Source: Dolichospermum compactum NIES-806 (GTDB lineage Bacteria > Cyanobacteriota > Cyanobacteriia > Cyanobacteriales > Nostocaceae). From it: a stretch of DNA of 44,284 nucleotides. Below the pieces are notes generated by a model. That model ran no database searches, had not been told where the DNA came from, and worked only from the letters and a program-made list of their open reading frames with translations. The stretch spans positions 5,121,705 to 5,165,988 of the forward strand of contig NZ_AP018316.1 of the NCBI RefSeq assembly GCF_002368115.1. Reading direction: 5' to 3'. Positions 1 to 8,022 of this stretch are shown piece by piece (position 1 is the stretch's first letter; every line of letters starts with the position of its first letter). The translations under genes and the position numbers were made by a program.

Positions 1-58
1 GATTTATGCAGTCTGACGCACCCTACAACAGATTTTTAGTGTGACACTTGCGTAAGTC
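1..58 (-). repeat. Left copy of GTGCGTCAG-type repeat abutting a truncated gene
   Basis: Positions 1-26 are the reverse complement of 1288-1313 with one mismatch (shared core GGGTGCGTCAGAC, then GCATAAATC). Read on the minus strand, the outer end AGGACTTACGCAAG (about 45-58) starts exactly where the ABC-transporter frame is cut, and the repeat supplies part of its stop codon. This kind of end is common in small dispersed cyanobacterial repeats. No transposase is present. Confidence 0.6.
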
Positions 59-826
59 CTAACTAATTAATGGCAAGTTATTAGAAATATTATCCATCGG
101 CAACATTAAATAAGTAAATGTGAGAATATAACCGGATAAGGTTTCGGCATCAATGGCGAATAAATGTGGTAGAATGAAAAGGACAAAACCAATGGCAAAG
201 AAAAATATGAGTTTACCCCAACTAGCAGTTGTCGCAAACAAAGTTAAACCTTGAACATTGTGATTTCTAAATCTACTGGCTGTGGCTTCTAAACGATTAC
301 TCAGGAAAAATTGACGGCGTTGATAGTGCAGTTTGAGTTCTTTGATGCCGGCTGTAATCGTGCTAAAATTATTAAATAAACTATCTTGATCTTCACGGGA
401 TAAAGCTAATAATTTTTCGCCTTTATCTAATAATAATTTACAACTAGCAATAGCGGCAATCATTAAAACCACTACCATGATAAATACTAACCAAGATAGC
501 CAAGTTATATATAATAAACAGCCTAAAGCCATTGATATATCAATACATAAAAAGGGAATGACATAGACAGCATTTGCTACGGCTTGGACATCTTCTGTTA
601 AAGTGGCTAATAAGCGAGGATTTCCTAATTGTTCTAAATGACTTAATTCCGAAGCTAATATTTGCCGACTTAACTGGATTCTTAATTGCAAAACGGCATT
701 TTGGGATAAGCGAATTAACATGATTTGGGACATTACGCCGGTAATTAAGGCTACGGTGACTAAACCGACGAAACCCCAAGCTGTTGAACACAGATTAGGA
801 CATAGTAGTTTATTAGATTCTATCAA
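59..826 (-). pseudogene. Fragment of cyclic-peptide-export ABC transporter (membrane domain only)
   Basis: The frame encodes a transmembrane segment of the SyrD/PvdE-type (cyclic peptide export) ABC family: several hydrophobic helices and a typical cytoplasmic stretch around RQILASELSHLEQLGNPRLL. Homology appears to begin near residue 16 (WGFVGLV). The first 15 residues come from the opposite strand of the neighbouring glycosyltransferase fragment and look non-native, so the usual first helix is missing. At the other end the frame stops after LPLIS at the edge of a repeat, before the last helices and the whole ATPase domain (no Walker A, signature or Walker B). A full-length family member is about 550 residues. 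It is broken at both ends and cannot act as an exporter by itself. Family assignment is from residue patterns only. Confidence 0.7.
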
Positions 827-1181
827 TCGCCAAATTCGTTGGGCGCGTTGTATTCGTGTTTCTCGTCCTTGGGTTTATGCCGGCTTAATATTTACTTTTG
901 GCACAGTTTCTAGTTTACTATTATTAATAACTAGCAGTGGTTCTACTCTCTCTTTGTTGGTGTTCTCCATAACTTTACTCATGCGCTTGATCATGGCTTG
1001 GGTAATAGGAATAAAAGTCCTTAATGATGCAGTTACTAAAAAATTCTTTTGGCTGATTCCTGTTGCGGATATAGTTAGATTTATAATTTGGTGTTGTGGA
1101 TTTTTTGGTAATACTATTGAATGGCGAGGGACAAGATTTAAACTAGTTAAAAATGGTAAATTAGAAATAATCAAAAGTTAG
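780..1181 (+). pseudogene. 3' fragment of GT21-type glycosyltransferase (HpnI/ceramide glucosyltransferase-like)
   Basis: The reading frame is open from 720, but recognisable sequence starts near 780 (VEHRLGHSSLL). RQIRWARCIRVSRPW is the Q-x-x-RW motif that ends the catalytic domain of GT21-like membrane glycosyltransferases. Two to three hydrophobic segments follow, then NTIEWRGTRFKL, a typical C-terminus of this family. The N-terminal nucleotide-sugar binding part and its DxD motifs are absent. Upstream of about 780 the DNA is the antisense of the ABC-transporter fragment, so the gene was cut by a rearrangement. It is about 130 of an expected 380 or so residues and is most likely dead. The lipid substrate cannot be inferred from what remains. 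Confidence 0.65.
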
Positions 1182-1190
1182 AAATCAGCG

Positions 1191-1286
1191 GCGTTGCTAA
1201 ACTGAAGTATAAAATTGAAAAATCAATGATTTCAAACTCTTACTCTCTACGCCTCTGCGTGAAACAAAATCATATTTTTAATCAGT
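1191..1286. repeat. Interspersed palindromic repeat, family B, copy 1
   Basis: It begins GCGTTGCTAAACTGAAGTAT and ends CATATTTTTAATCAG, with a middle reading ACTCTTACTCTCTACGCC then TCTGCGTGA. Related copies lie at 16144-16255 and 40616-40727. The ends are roughly inverted (GTTGCT... and ...CAGCAAC in the best copy), so this resembles a non-autonomous MITE. Confidence 0.6.
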
Positions 1287-1287
1287 T

Positions 1288-1349
1288 GTAGGGTGCGTCA
1301 GACGGCATAAATCTTGCAAATAAACAGATTTTTGATATCTGACGCACCT
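1288..1349 (+). repeat. Right copy of GTGCGTCAG-type repeat
   Basis: GTAGGGTGCGTCAGAC opens the element and GATATCTGACGCACC closes it, so the copy is itself an imperfect palindrome (GGTGCGTCAGA against TCTGACGCACC). Positions 1288-1313 form an inverted pair with 1-26. A shorter relative lies at 14676-14710. Confidence 0.65.
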
Positions 1350-1406
1350 CACCAATGTGCTAAACCCTGACATAAATTGATTAGAAAACAGAAAAATGAC
1401 TTTTCC

Positions 1407-2024
1407 CTACGGTTTTAGCACATTGCTAGGAAACTGCCCTTGCACGTTACCAGCGGGTACATAATGACAGACCACATAGAAAGCGTTGAATTTAGTCCCA
1501 TTCATGGTTTTAGTGCCTCTTGCCGCACCACAACCTAATTGGGTGCTACTTTTCCACACAACCTGGGTAAAATGCCCGGTAGCCGAAGAGAACCCTGGAC
1601 TATTATAGTTATAAGCTTTGACTTCATCGTACCATGACTTAACTGCTGTGTTAGCCAGGCTGTCTGAACTTATCGAAGGGGCTGTAGTGTAGTAAACATA
1701 TAAGTTTTCCCCAGCATTGTTGCGCCGATTGTCTGCGCTGTGTTTAAATGATCCCTTGGCTGCTAGGTATTGCGCCCAGGTTTGAGCAGTGTTATTAGCA
1801 GAACTACTAATTGTCATACTAGGACTACGATGGATAGCTCGGTAGCCGTTGTGTTTAGACAAAGCATTGCTTCTAAAAGCATTCAAATCAATATTTGTTT
1901 GCGCTAAAGCAAGATCGCTACCAATGGGCATTAAATTTGCTACCTGAGAGGGAATAATTCCTGTTAGTCCGAGGGTTAACGCTGTACGTGTTGTTAAGGC
2001 AAAATATGAAAAAAGTTTATTCAT
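1407..2024 (-). CDS. Secreted CAP (SCP/PR-1-like) domain protein
   Basis: The protein has 205 residues when started at MNKLFSYFALTTRT; an AGGAAGGA ribosome site sits at 2031-2038, which favours this ATG over the longer frame starting at 2063. A hydrophobic N-terminus ending near SDLALAQT looks like a signal peptide. The rest is one CAP domain: HNGYRAIHRSP near the start, the conserved H in GSFKHS, NAGENLY, and the signature GHFTQVVWKSSTQLGCG, followed by YVVCHYVPAGNVQGQFPSNV. Bacterial CAP proteins are extracellular or periplasmic and their biochemical role is mostly unknown. It is transcribed divergently from sirB, 111 bp apart. Fold assignment is firm; function is not. Confidence 0.88.
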   Translation of the reverse strand: MNKLFSYFALTTRTALTLGLTGIIPSQVANLMPIGSDLALAQTNIDLNAFRSNALSKHNGYRAIHRSPSMTISSSANNTAQTWAQYLAAKGSFKHSADNRRNNAGENLYVYYTTAPSISSDSLANTAVKSWYDEVKAYNYNSPGFSSATGHFTQVVWKSSTQLGCGAARGTKTMNGTKFNAFYVVCHYVPAGNVQGQFPSNVLKP

Positions 2025-2135
2025 AATTGTATCCTTCCTGTAACGAGAATGAATTTTGCACAAAGTCAGAATATAGAGCGAATTGTGATTTAATCTTTAC
2101 AGTCCCCGTTGCGGCTTTTGTTTGATTTTCCTAAT

Positions 2136-2879
2136 ATGCAACTTACGAACATTACAGCTTATCTTTTAGTATCTCATGGGAGTCGTGATCCTCGTCCAGA
2201 TATGGCTATGCAGCAATTAGCTGGAATGTTAAGAGAGATATTACCCCCAGGGGAGAATTTCGTAGAAGTTGCTACCCTGGAGGCAAATATCCAACCTTTA
2301 CATTTGCAAATTCAAGATTTTGCTCATCGTGTTCAAGCTTTTGGCTGTAAAAGGGTGCAAATTATTCCCCTATTTTTGTTACCGGGATTTCATGTCATGA
2401 CTGATATTCCCGCAGAAATCACCCTGGCAGAACAGGTGATAAATAAAGGCATGATCATAGAATTGCGCCCTTATATTGGTAGTTATCCTGGGTTGGAAAA
2501 GTTTTTTGCTAAAATGATGATGACAGTTAAAGCAGATGTAGCAATTATTTTAGCTCATGGTAGTCGCCGCGCTGATTCTCATACCTCTGTCGAAAGTATA
2601 GCAGCTAGTGTGGGCGCAGTTACAGCCTATTGGTCTGTCCCTCCCAGTTTAAAAGTCAGAGTACAAGAATTAATCGCTGCTGGTTATGGACGAATTGCGA
2701 TTTTCCCCTATTTTTTATTTACAGGTGGGATAACTGATGCGATCGCACAAGCAGTAGAAACGCTAAAATTACAATTTCCATCAGTAAGTTTTCAACTCGC
2801 ACAACCATTAGGAACAAGTCGAGAATTTGCTGATTTAATCGAGAATTTCATCACAGAAGAGGAAAAAGTTTTTGGGTAA
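2136..2879 (+). CDS. sirB: Sirohydrochlorin ferrochelatase, CbiX/SirB-like
   Basis: This enzyme inserts Fe2+ (or Co2+ in cobalamin pathways) into sirohydrochlorin, the last step of siroheme synthesis. Two tandem CbiX-like halves are visible: LLVSHGSRDPRPD in the first and IILAHGSRRADSHT in the second, each with the His that ligates the metal. The length is normal for the two-domain form. I start at MQLTN (ATG 2136); a TTG at 2109 in the same frame would add nine residues with no homology. The stop overlaps cobA by 8 bp, so the two are translationally coupled: CobA makes precorrin-2 and SirB finishes siroheme after oxidation. No separate precorrin-2 dehydrogenase is visible here. Siroheme serves nitrite and sulfite reductases. 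Confidence 0.88.
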   Translation: MQLTNITAYLLVSHGSRDPRPDMAMQQLAGMLREILPPGENFVEVATLEANIQPLHLQIQDFAHRVQAFGCKRVQIIPLFLLPGFHVMTDIPAEITLAEQVINKGMIIELRPYIGSYPGLEKFFAKMMMTVKADVAIILAHGSRRADSHTSVESIAASVGAVTAYWSVPPSLKVRVQELIAAGYGRIAIFPYFLFTGGITDAIAQAVETLKLQFPSVSFQLAQPLGTSREFADLIENFITEEEKVFG

Positions 2880-3624
2880 AGTTTATTTAGTCGGTGCAGG
2901 TCCTGGAGATCCTGGACTCATGACTCTCAAAGGCAAAGGTTTATTAGCTTGTGCAGATGTGGTTATTTATGACGCTTTGGTGAGTCCAGAAGTGCTGGAA
3001 ATGATCAATCCCCAAGCCGAACAAATCAACGCGGGTAAACGCATGGGTAGACATTCACTGTTACAAGAAGTCACCACCCAATTACTCATTGAAAAAGCTG
3101 AAAATCATGCCATAGTTGTCCGTCTCAAAGGTGGTGATCCTTTTATCTTCGGTCGTGGTGGGGAAGAAATGGCGGAATTAATAGCCGCAGGTATTCCCGT
3201 AGAAGTTGTCCCAGGAATTACATCAGGAATCGCCGCAGCGGCCTATGCTGGTATACCCTTAACCCATCGGCTTTATAGTTCTTCTGTCACTTTTGTAACT
3301 GGACATGAATCCGCTGGTAAGTATAAACCCCATGTAAATTGGCAAGCCATAGCGCACGGTTCAGAAACTATTGTAATTTATATGGGTATTCATAATTTAC
3401 CCTACATTATTGAACAATTTACCCTAGCTGGATTGAGTTTAGATACACCCATTGCTTTAATTCGCTGGGGAACTCGGCCAGAACAGGAAGAATTAATTGG
3501 TGAATTGGGGACAATTGTCCAACAAGTGGAAGCAAAAGGATTTCTAGCACCAGCGATCGCCGTAATTGGTGCAGTCGTTAAGATGCACGATATATTATCT
3601 GGCAAAAAAAAGGAAATTAAATAA
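2872..3624 (+). CDS. cobA: Uroporphyrinogen-III C-methyltransferase (SUMT)
   Basis: SUMT transfers two methyl groups from S-adenosylmethionine to uroporphyrinogen III, giving precorrin-2, the branch point to siroheme and cobalamin. The 250-residue protein has all SUMT landmarks: VYLVGAGPGDPGLMTLKG at the N-terminus, YDALVSPEV, RLKGGDPFIFGRGGEE (SAM-binding loop), VVPGITSGIAAAAYAGIPLTHR, and TRPEQEEL near the C-terminus. The start is TTG at 2872, inside the last codons of sirB (8 bp overlap); MGKVYLVG is the natural N-terminus for the family. It is the single-domain form, without the CysG dehydrogenase fusion. Confidence 0.93.
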   Translation: MGKVYLVGAGPGDPGLMTLKGKGLLACADVVIYDALVSPEVLEMINPQAEQINAGKRMGRHSLLQEVTTQLLIEKAENHAIVVRLKGGDPFIFGRGGEEMAELIAAGIPVEVVPGITSGIAAAAYAGIPLTHRLYSSSVTFVTGHESAGKYKPHVNWQAIAHGSETIVIYMGIHNLPYIIEQFTLAGLSLDTPIALIRWGTRPEQEELIGELGTIVQQVEAKGFLAPAIAVIGAVVKMHDILSGKKKEIK

Positions 3625-3665
3625 GTAATGAATTTTGTTTACCAAACTCAGTGGATTGAATTTGA

Positions 3666-3959
3666 ATGGGATATAATGAAGAAATGAAATTGCAAGTGCA
3701 TCCTCGTGTCACAGAAGTTCTTTCCATCAAAATACCCAAAGATACTTTAACATCACTAGAAGAAGTAGCTGTTAATAAAGATATGTCTATAGAAGCTTTG
3801 CTGAAATTTTATATTGGACAAGGGTTACGAGAAGATATATCGAAGTTATTCAATGAACGATTATTAAATACAACTGTGCAAGTTTTATCGCGTCATATTG
3901 AATCTCAGGAAGAAGTTTCCAAAATCATCCAAGAAATTAAATCTAAAACAATTAAATAA
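3666..3959 (+). CDS. Small ribbon-helix-helix-like protein
   Basis: The protein has 97 residues. LSIKIPKDTLTSLEEVAVNK followed by DMSIEALLKFYIGQGLRED matches the beta-strand/helix/helix pattern of ribbon-helix-helix DNA-binding proteins, often antitoxins or autoregulators. The C-terminal half is a charged helix (HIESQEEVSKIIQEIKSK). An in-frame ATG at 3684 (MKLQVHPR) is an alternative start. No intact toxin gene is adjacent; cobA ends 41 bp upstream and the next gene is convergent. I recognise the fold type but not a named family, so a regulator or orphan antitoxin are both possible. Confidence 0.6.
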   Translation: MGYNEEMKLQVHPRVTEVLSIKIPKDTLTSLEEVAVNKDMSIEALLKFYIGQGLREDISKLFNERLLNTTVQVLSRHIESQEEVSKIIQEIKSKTIK

Positions 3960-3978
3960 ATGAGACATCTGGAAATTT

Positions 3979-5052
3979 TCACACAATATGATGAAAAATG
4001 ATTTTCAGTAAATCCCCTTGAGAGAAAGGCTTTTCTAAATAACCATTAGCTCTCACAAACTTAGCTTTTGCTCTATCTCTTAATCCCATTCTTTCCGTCA
4101 TGAAGATTACAGGAGTATTTTTATAATGGCTGTGTTTCCGTAATAAAGAACAGATTTCATAGCCATCTAAATTAGGCATTTCTACATTTAATAAAATAAT
4201 ATCTGGCTGTACACGCAAAATTTCCATTAAAGCTTGGGAAGAATCCATGAACTTCAGCACAGAAAATATTTGCTCATCTAAAAAATCTTCCACAGTATTT
4301 AATATACTATAATCATTATCCACACCCAAAATACTATATTTCTTCCGCTCCCTAACTGGGGAGTTTATCGACTGATGTATATGTGGTTGATAATCAACTT
4401 GCTCAGCATTGATTTTAGGTAATTGCTCCTGATATCTGCTACGTGAAGGGGATTGATCATGATTTGCAAAATTCAAGTTTTCCTGAACATCAACCTTAAC
4501 CCCTGATTGACATTGTTCTACTAAAGTTCTTAAGTTCAAATGACAAAATTTAGGAAGATTATCTAAAAAAGTATGGGGAACAAATTCATAACTGCCATAT
4601 TCTAAATCCAGCAATGATTCTAAAACCTCCAATGCTAATTGTTCAATCAGCAAAGCAGTTTGATGGTGACTAATATATTTTTGATTAACTAACCAACAAA
4701 TTGCTAAATAATCTGGGTTGGGAATTGATTGATTTGCAATGTCTTTTTCAAAAATCATCCGCACCTGTTCATTAATTCCTAAAGGAAGAGTAGAAATTTG
4801 TTGACTCAATCTCTGTAAATTACGATAAAGAGGTTCAAACATTTCCTCGGAATAACCAGCGTAAATTAACTTACCCTGATCCATGTATATTGACCATGCA
4901 CCCGACTCACTAAATACCTGTAAACAACCAGTAAAAGAATTATTAGTAATCTTTTTTAATAAGCTAATTGGTTGGATCTTTTGAAAAAATCTATATCTAC
5001 TAATCGGAATTGTGTTCATATACTGAGATTGATCATTAAATTTTTCTCTCAT
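3979..5052 (-). CDS. PatA-like response regulator (DUF4388 plus degenerate receiver)
   Basis: The protein has 357 residues and the cyanobacterial PatA/PixG layout. An N-terminal DUF4388-like domain (residues about 20-180) contains NNSFTGCLQVFSESGAWSIY and DQGKLIYAGYSEEMFEPLYR. A linker follows (about 185-235), then a C-terminal CheY-like receiver (about 238-357). In the receiver the switch Thr (VIFMTE) and Lys (LEKPF) are present, but the phospho-acceptor position reads IILLNVEMPNLDGYE, with Asn where Asp is expected. One acidic-pocket residue also differs (GVDNDY in place of DD). So it probably does not take phosphate in the usual way. PatA-type proteins act in heterocyst patterning or in chemotaxis-like motility clusters, but no partner genes are nearby. 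A second Met (5019) is another possible start. Confidence 0.82.
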   Translation of the reverse strand: MREKFNDQSQYMNTIPISRYRFFQKIQPISLLKKITNNSFTGCLQVFSESGAWSIYMDQGKLIYAGYSEEMFEPLYRNLQRLSQQISTLPLGINEQVRMIFEKDIANQSIPNPDYLAICWLVNQKYISHHQTALLIEQLALEVLESLLDLEYGSYEFVPHTFLDNLPKFCHLNLRTLVEQCQSGVKVDVQENLNFANHDQSPSRSRYQEQLPKINAEQVDYQPHIHQSINSPVRERKKYSILGVDNDYSILNTVEDFLDEQIFSVLKFMDSSQALMEILRVQPDIILLNVEMPNLDGYEICSLLRKHSHYKNTPVIFMTERMGLRDRAKAKFVRANGYLEKPFSQGDLLKIIFHHIV

Positions 5053-5161
5053 GATCAGTTATAATTACTGGATTTTACAAAGGTTTTGAATTATAGCAAT
5101 GACCAAGGCGTTTAGGACATCAATTAACTGTCAAACTCTTGCTACCAACTGGCTTTTCTTC

Positions 5162-5192
5162 TGACTCGGTGACTCGGTGACTCCTGACTCCT
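5162..5192. repeat. STRR tandem heptamers (TGACTCG/TGACTCC)
   Basis: Short tandem units TGACTCGG and TGACTCC repeat four times between the PatA-like gene and rluD. This is the short tandem repeat type typical of heterocystous cyanobacteria. The rest of 5053-5345 is AT-rich with no other feature I can support. Confidence 0.7.
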
Positions 5193-5345
5193 ACAATATA
5201 ATTCTTGAATTATTCTTTTTAGGTTAGTATATATTTTCTAGAGAAATAAAAAAGTATCTTAAACATAAGATGAAAAAATGAAGTACAGAGGTTCTCCTAG
5301 AACATTTTGAATCTCAATGTTTCTTAAAACACCCCATACTTAATC

Positions 5346-6281
5346 GTGTCTGCAATTAATAATATCCAAGTTAGCGAAAATAGCGATCGCCTAGATCGCT
5401 ACTTATCCCAAGAGTTATCAGATTTATCACGTTCTCGCATCCAGCAGTTAATAGAACAGGGTCATGTTCAAATTAATGACAAGATTTGCACATCTAAAAA
5501 GATTAACCTGAAAACAGGCGATCGCATTACCCTGGAAATTCCCACCATTCAACCTTTAGAAGTAATCGCAGAAGATATTCTCCTAGACATCCTCTACGAA
5601 GACGACGAAATAATTATTCTCAACAAACCCGCAGGTTTAGTCGTCCACCCCGCACCCGGACATCCTGACGGAACGTTAGTTAATGCCATCTTGGCGCACT
5701 GTCCCAATTTACCAGGAATCGGTGGCGTGCAACGGCCAGGAATAGTCCATCGTTTAGACAAAGATACAACAGGAGCAATTGCGATCGCCAAAACAGACCT
5801 AGCTTACCAACACCTACAAGCGCAACTACAAGCAAAAACCGCCCGAAGAGAATATTTAGGCTTAATTTACGGTGTTCCCAAAACAGAAACCGGAATTATA
5901 GATTTACCCATTGGTCGCAACCCCCAAGACCGTAAAAAAATGGCTATTGTTTCTATAGAAGATGGTGGACGCAATGCTATCACTCATTGGCGTATAAAAG
6001 AACGCTTCGGCAACTACACCTTAATTCACTTCCAACTAGAAACAGGACGCACCCATCAAATTCGCGTTCATAGCGCCAAAATGGGTCATCCCATCGTCGG
6101 CGACCCCATTTATAGTTCAGGTCATTCCCTGGGTGTAAATTTGCCGGGACAAGCATTACACGCTTGGAAACTTCAGTTACAACATCCCATTTCTGGCGAT
6201 TTAGTCGCAGTCACAGCACCCCTTCCCCGCAGCTTGACAACTTTATTGGAAGTCCTGCGCCGTCGTAGTGGTCTTTATTAA
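5346..6281 (+). CDS. rluD: 23S rRNA pseudouridine synthase, RluD family
   Basis: The protein has 311 residues. An S4 RNA-binding domain (about 12-70: DRLDRYLSQELSDLSRSRIQ) precedes a RluA/RluD-type catalytic domain. The catalytic motif HRLDKDTTG is at residues 135-143, with the nucleophilic Asp at 138. Other landmarks are NKPAGLVVHP, GRNPQDRKKM and TGRTHQIRVH. RluD-type enzymes convert uridines in helix 69 of 23S rRNA to pseudouridine. The GTG at 5346 starts the S4 domain correctly. A strong palindrome follows at 6329-6380. The exact target uridines cannot be told from sequence. Confidence 0.9.
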   Translation: MSAINNIQVSENSDRLDRYLSQELSDLSRSRIQQLIEQGHVQINDKICTSKKINLKTGDRITLEIPTIQPLEVIAEDILLDILYEDDEIIILNKPAGLVVHPAPGHPDGTLVNAILAHCPNLPGIGGVQRPGIVHRLDKDTTGAIAIAKTDLAYQHLQAQLQAKTARREYLGLIYGVPKTETGIIDLPIGRNPQDRKKMAIVSIEDGGRNAITHWRIKERFGNYTLIHFQLETGRTHQIRVHSAKMGHPIVGDPIYSSGHSLGVNLPGQALHAWKLQLQHPISGDLVAVTAPLPRSLTTLLEVLRRRSGLY

Positions 6282-6328
6282 GAATTTATGAAAAAATAGC
6301 CATTTAGTCTCATTTTGTGAGTTTTACC

Positions 6329-6380
6329 TTTGGGAAAATTTATATCCCCCCAGGGGGGAAAAAAACGAAAATTTCCCAAA
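6329..6380. terminator. Nested palindrome between rluD and the cpc leader
   Basis: Outer arms TTTGGGAAAATTT (6329-6341) and AAATTTCCCAAA (6369-6380) enclose a perfect inner hairpin of six C and six G with a one-base loop (6346-6358), followed by a run of A. It lies 48 bp after the rluD stop and can fold in RNA from either strand. A transcription terminator for rluD is most likely, although the outer arm lacks a clean U-tract; an operator is an alternative. Confidence 0.5.
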
Positions 6381-6900
6381 TATTTAGAAATGTAAATTTA
6401 ACATTCCTTAACAAAAATTATAAAACTCATATAGAAGCTAAAAAAAGTTTTGGTCTAGTTATATCAAGAGTTTACAGCAAAATTAAAACAATCTTTAACC
6501 GCCGAGTATTGCGATTTTTTGCAAAAAATATAAAGTTATGTAACGTAAATATAAGAATTTTCTCAGCTATACCCCTTATATAGGAAGGATTTGAGCCTTA
6601 TCTTAAGCTATGATCTCATTTATTCATAATTTGTAACGAATAAAGACTCTATAGCATTGTATAAACATAAACTGTAGGGGTTAAACAACAGAGGAAAGTT
6701 GAAAAAAGCAGGCAATTCATCCAGTTTGCCACTTTCTCATAAAATTTTCCTTGACTCTCATAATTTTTGGTTTGTAAACTGTAAACTAGTAAATGAGAGA
6801 GCGAATTGAGAAACGCTTTGATTTGACTCCGTTGCGAACAAATCCAAATTAGTTTTAATTTAGACATCTCTCAACTAAGTAATTTAGGAGATTAGAGTCC
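6381..6900 (+). promoter_or_regulatory. Long AT-rich leader/promoter region of the cpc operon
   Basis: About 520 bp without a convincing gene lies before cpcB. Cyanobacterial cpc operons are strongly transcribed from such leaders. I cannot place a promoter with confidence; TTGTAA near 6630 and TATAAAC near 6659 resemble promoter elements but have the wrong spacing. The cpcB ribosome site TTAGGAGATT ends about 8 nt before ATG 6901. A short open frame at 6317-6583 is judged fortuitous. Confidence 0.45.
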
Positions 6901-7422
6901 ATGACATTAGATGTATTTTCCAAGGTTGTTTCCCAAGCCGACGCTAGAGGGGAATTCCTCAGCACCGAACAACTAGATGCTTTAAGTGCAGTTGTAGCTT
7001 CCGGTAACAAGCGTTTAGATGCTGTTAACCGTATTACAAGCAACGCTTCCGCTATTGTTACCAACGCAGCTCGTTCTTTATTTGAAGAACAGCCTCAATT
7101 GATTGCTCCTGGTGGTAATGCTTACACCAACCGTCGGAACGCTGCTTGTCTACGCGATATGGAAATCATTTTACGCTATGTTACCTACGCCGCTATCGCT
7201 GGTGACGCTAGTGTTCTTGATGACCGTTGCTTAAACGGCTTGCGCGAAACATACCAAGCTTTGGGTACTCCTGGTAGCTCTGTAGCAGTTGGTGTTGGCA
7301 AAATGAAAGAAGCAGCGATCGCTATCGTTAACGATCCTAACGGTATCACCAAAGGTGATTGCAGTTCTTTGGTTTCTGAATTGGCAAGCTACTTCGACCG
7401 CGCTGCGGCTGCTGTTGCTTAA
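6901..7422 (+). CDS. cpcB: C-phycocyanin beta subunit
   Basis: With CpcA this forms the (alpha-beta) monomers that stack into phycobilisome rods and absorb near 620 nm. The 173-residue product carries both bilin-attachment cysteines: NAACLRDMEIILRY (Cys-82 in standard numbering) and KGDCSSL (Cys-153). The asparagine methylated by CpcM lies in the NRRNAA region before Cys-82. The start MTLDVFSKVV is canonical and is preceded by an AGGAGA ribosome site. The Cys-82 and Cys-153 lyases (CpcS/CpcU and CpcT types) are not encoded in this window. It is first in the operon and 103 bp before cpcA. The sequence is phycocyanin rather than phycoerythrocyanin type. Confidence 0.98.
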   Translation: MTLDVFSKVVSQADARGEFLSTEQLDALSAVVASGNKRLDAVNRITSNASAIVTNAARSLFEEQPQLIAPGGNAYTNRRNAACLRDMEIILRYVTYAAIAGDASVLDDRCLNGLRETYQALGTPGSSVAVGVGKMKEAAIAIVNDPNGITKGDCSSLVSELASYFDRAAAAVA

Positions 7423-7525
7423 TAATTCACTACAAATTGGCTCGAACCTGAATTGAGCTTTTCCCATAGTCTGCATGGCCTAGCCATACAAAAAAAGCAA
7501 GAAACTATCTAGGAGATTTTCACCA

Positions 7526-8014
7526 ATGAAAACACCAATTACCGAAGCAATCGCATCTGCTGATACCCAAGGACGCTTTTTAAGCAATACCGAATTACAA
7601 GCAGTTAACGGTCGTCTAGTTCGTGCTGCTGCCAGCATGGAAGCCGCTCGTGGTTTAACAGCTAACGCTCAAAAATTGATTGACGGTGCTACCAGTGCTG
7701 TATACAGCAAATTCCCTTACACCACCTCTACACAAGGCAATCAATTCGCAGCTGATCCTCGCGGTAAAGCTAAGTGCGCCCGTGACGTTGGTCACTACCT
7801 CCGCATCATCACCTATAGCTTAGTTGCTGGTGGTACGGGTCCTTTGGATGAGTTCTTAATTGCTGGTTTAGCTGAAGTTAACGCTGCATTTGACTTGTCT
7901 CCTAGCTGGTATGTAGAAGCTTTGAAATCCATTAAAGCTAATCATGGTTTGAGCGGTCAAGCTGCTAACGAAGCTAACACCTACATTGATTACGCAATCA
8001 ACGCTCTTAGCTAG
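7526..8014 (+). CDS. cpcA: C-phycocyanin alpha subunit
   Basis: This is the partner of CpcB in rod hexamers. The 162-residue product has the single phycocyanobilin cysteine in RGKAKCARDVGHYLR (Cys-84), which the CpcE/CpcF lyase encoded downstream loads. FAADPRGKAKCARD and LSPSWYVEALK are alpha-phycocyanin hallmarks, and the C-terminus ANTYIDYAINALS is typical. TAGGAGATTTT gives a good ribosome site. It is followed by a large inverted repeat that probably ends or trims most transcripts here, giving cpcBA mRNA in excess over the linker genes. Confidence 0.98.
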   Translation: MKTPITEAIASADTQGRFLSNTELQAVNGRLVRAAASMEAARGLTANAQKLIDGATSAVYSKFPYTTSTQGNQFAADPRGKAKCARDVGHYLRIITYSLVAGGTGPLDEFLIAGLAEVNAAFDLSPSWYVEALKSIKANHGLSGQAANEANTYIDYAINALS

Positions 8015-8022
8015 ATAGCTTC

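Noticed and set aside
3628..3687. 19-codon frame (FVYQTQWIEFEWD) before the small RHH-like gene, resembling the start of a BrnT-type toxin
   Set aside because: Too short to support; only a few residues resemble that family.
6317..6583. 88-codon open frame in the cpc leader
   Set aside because: It starts in the rluD-cpc palindrome, is Lys/Ile/Asn-rich from AT-rich DNA, has no ribosome site and no family features.
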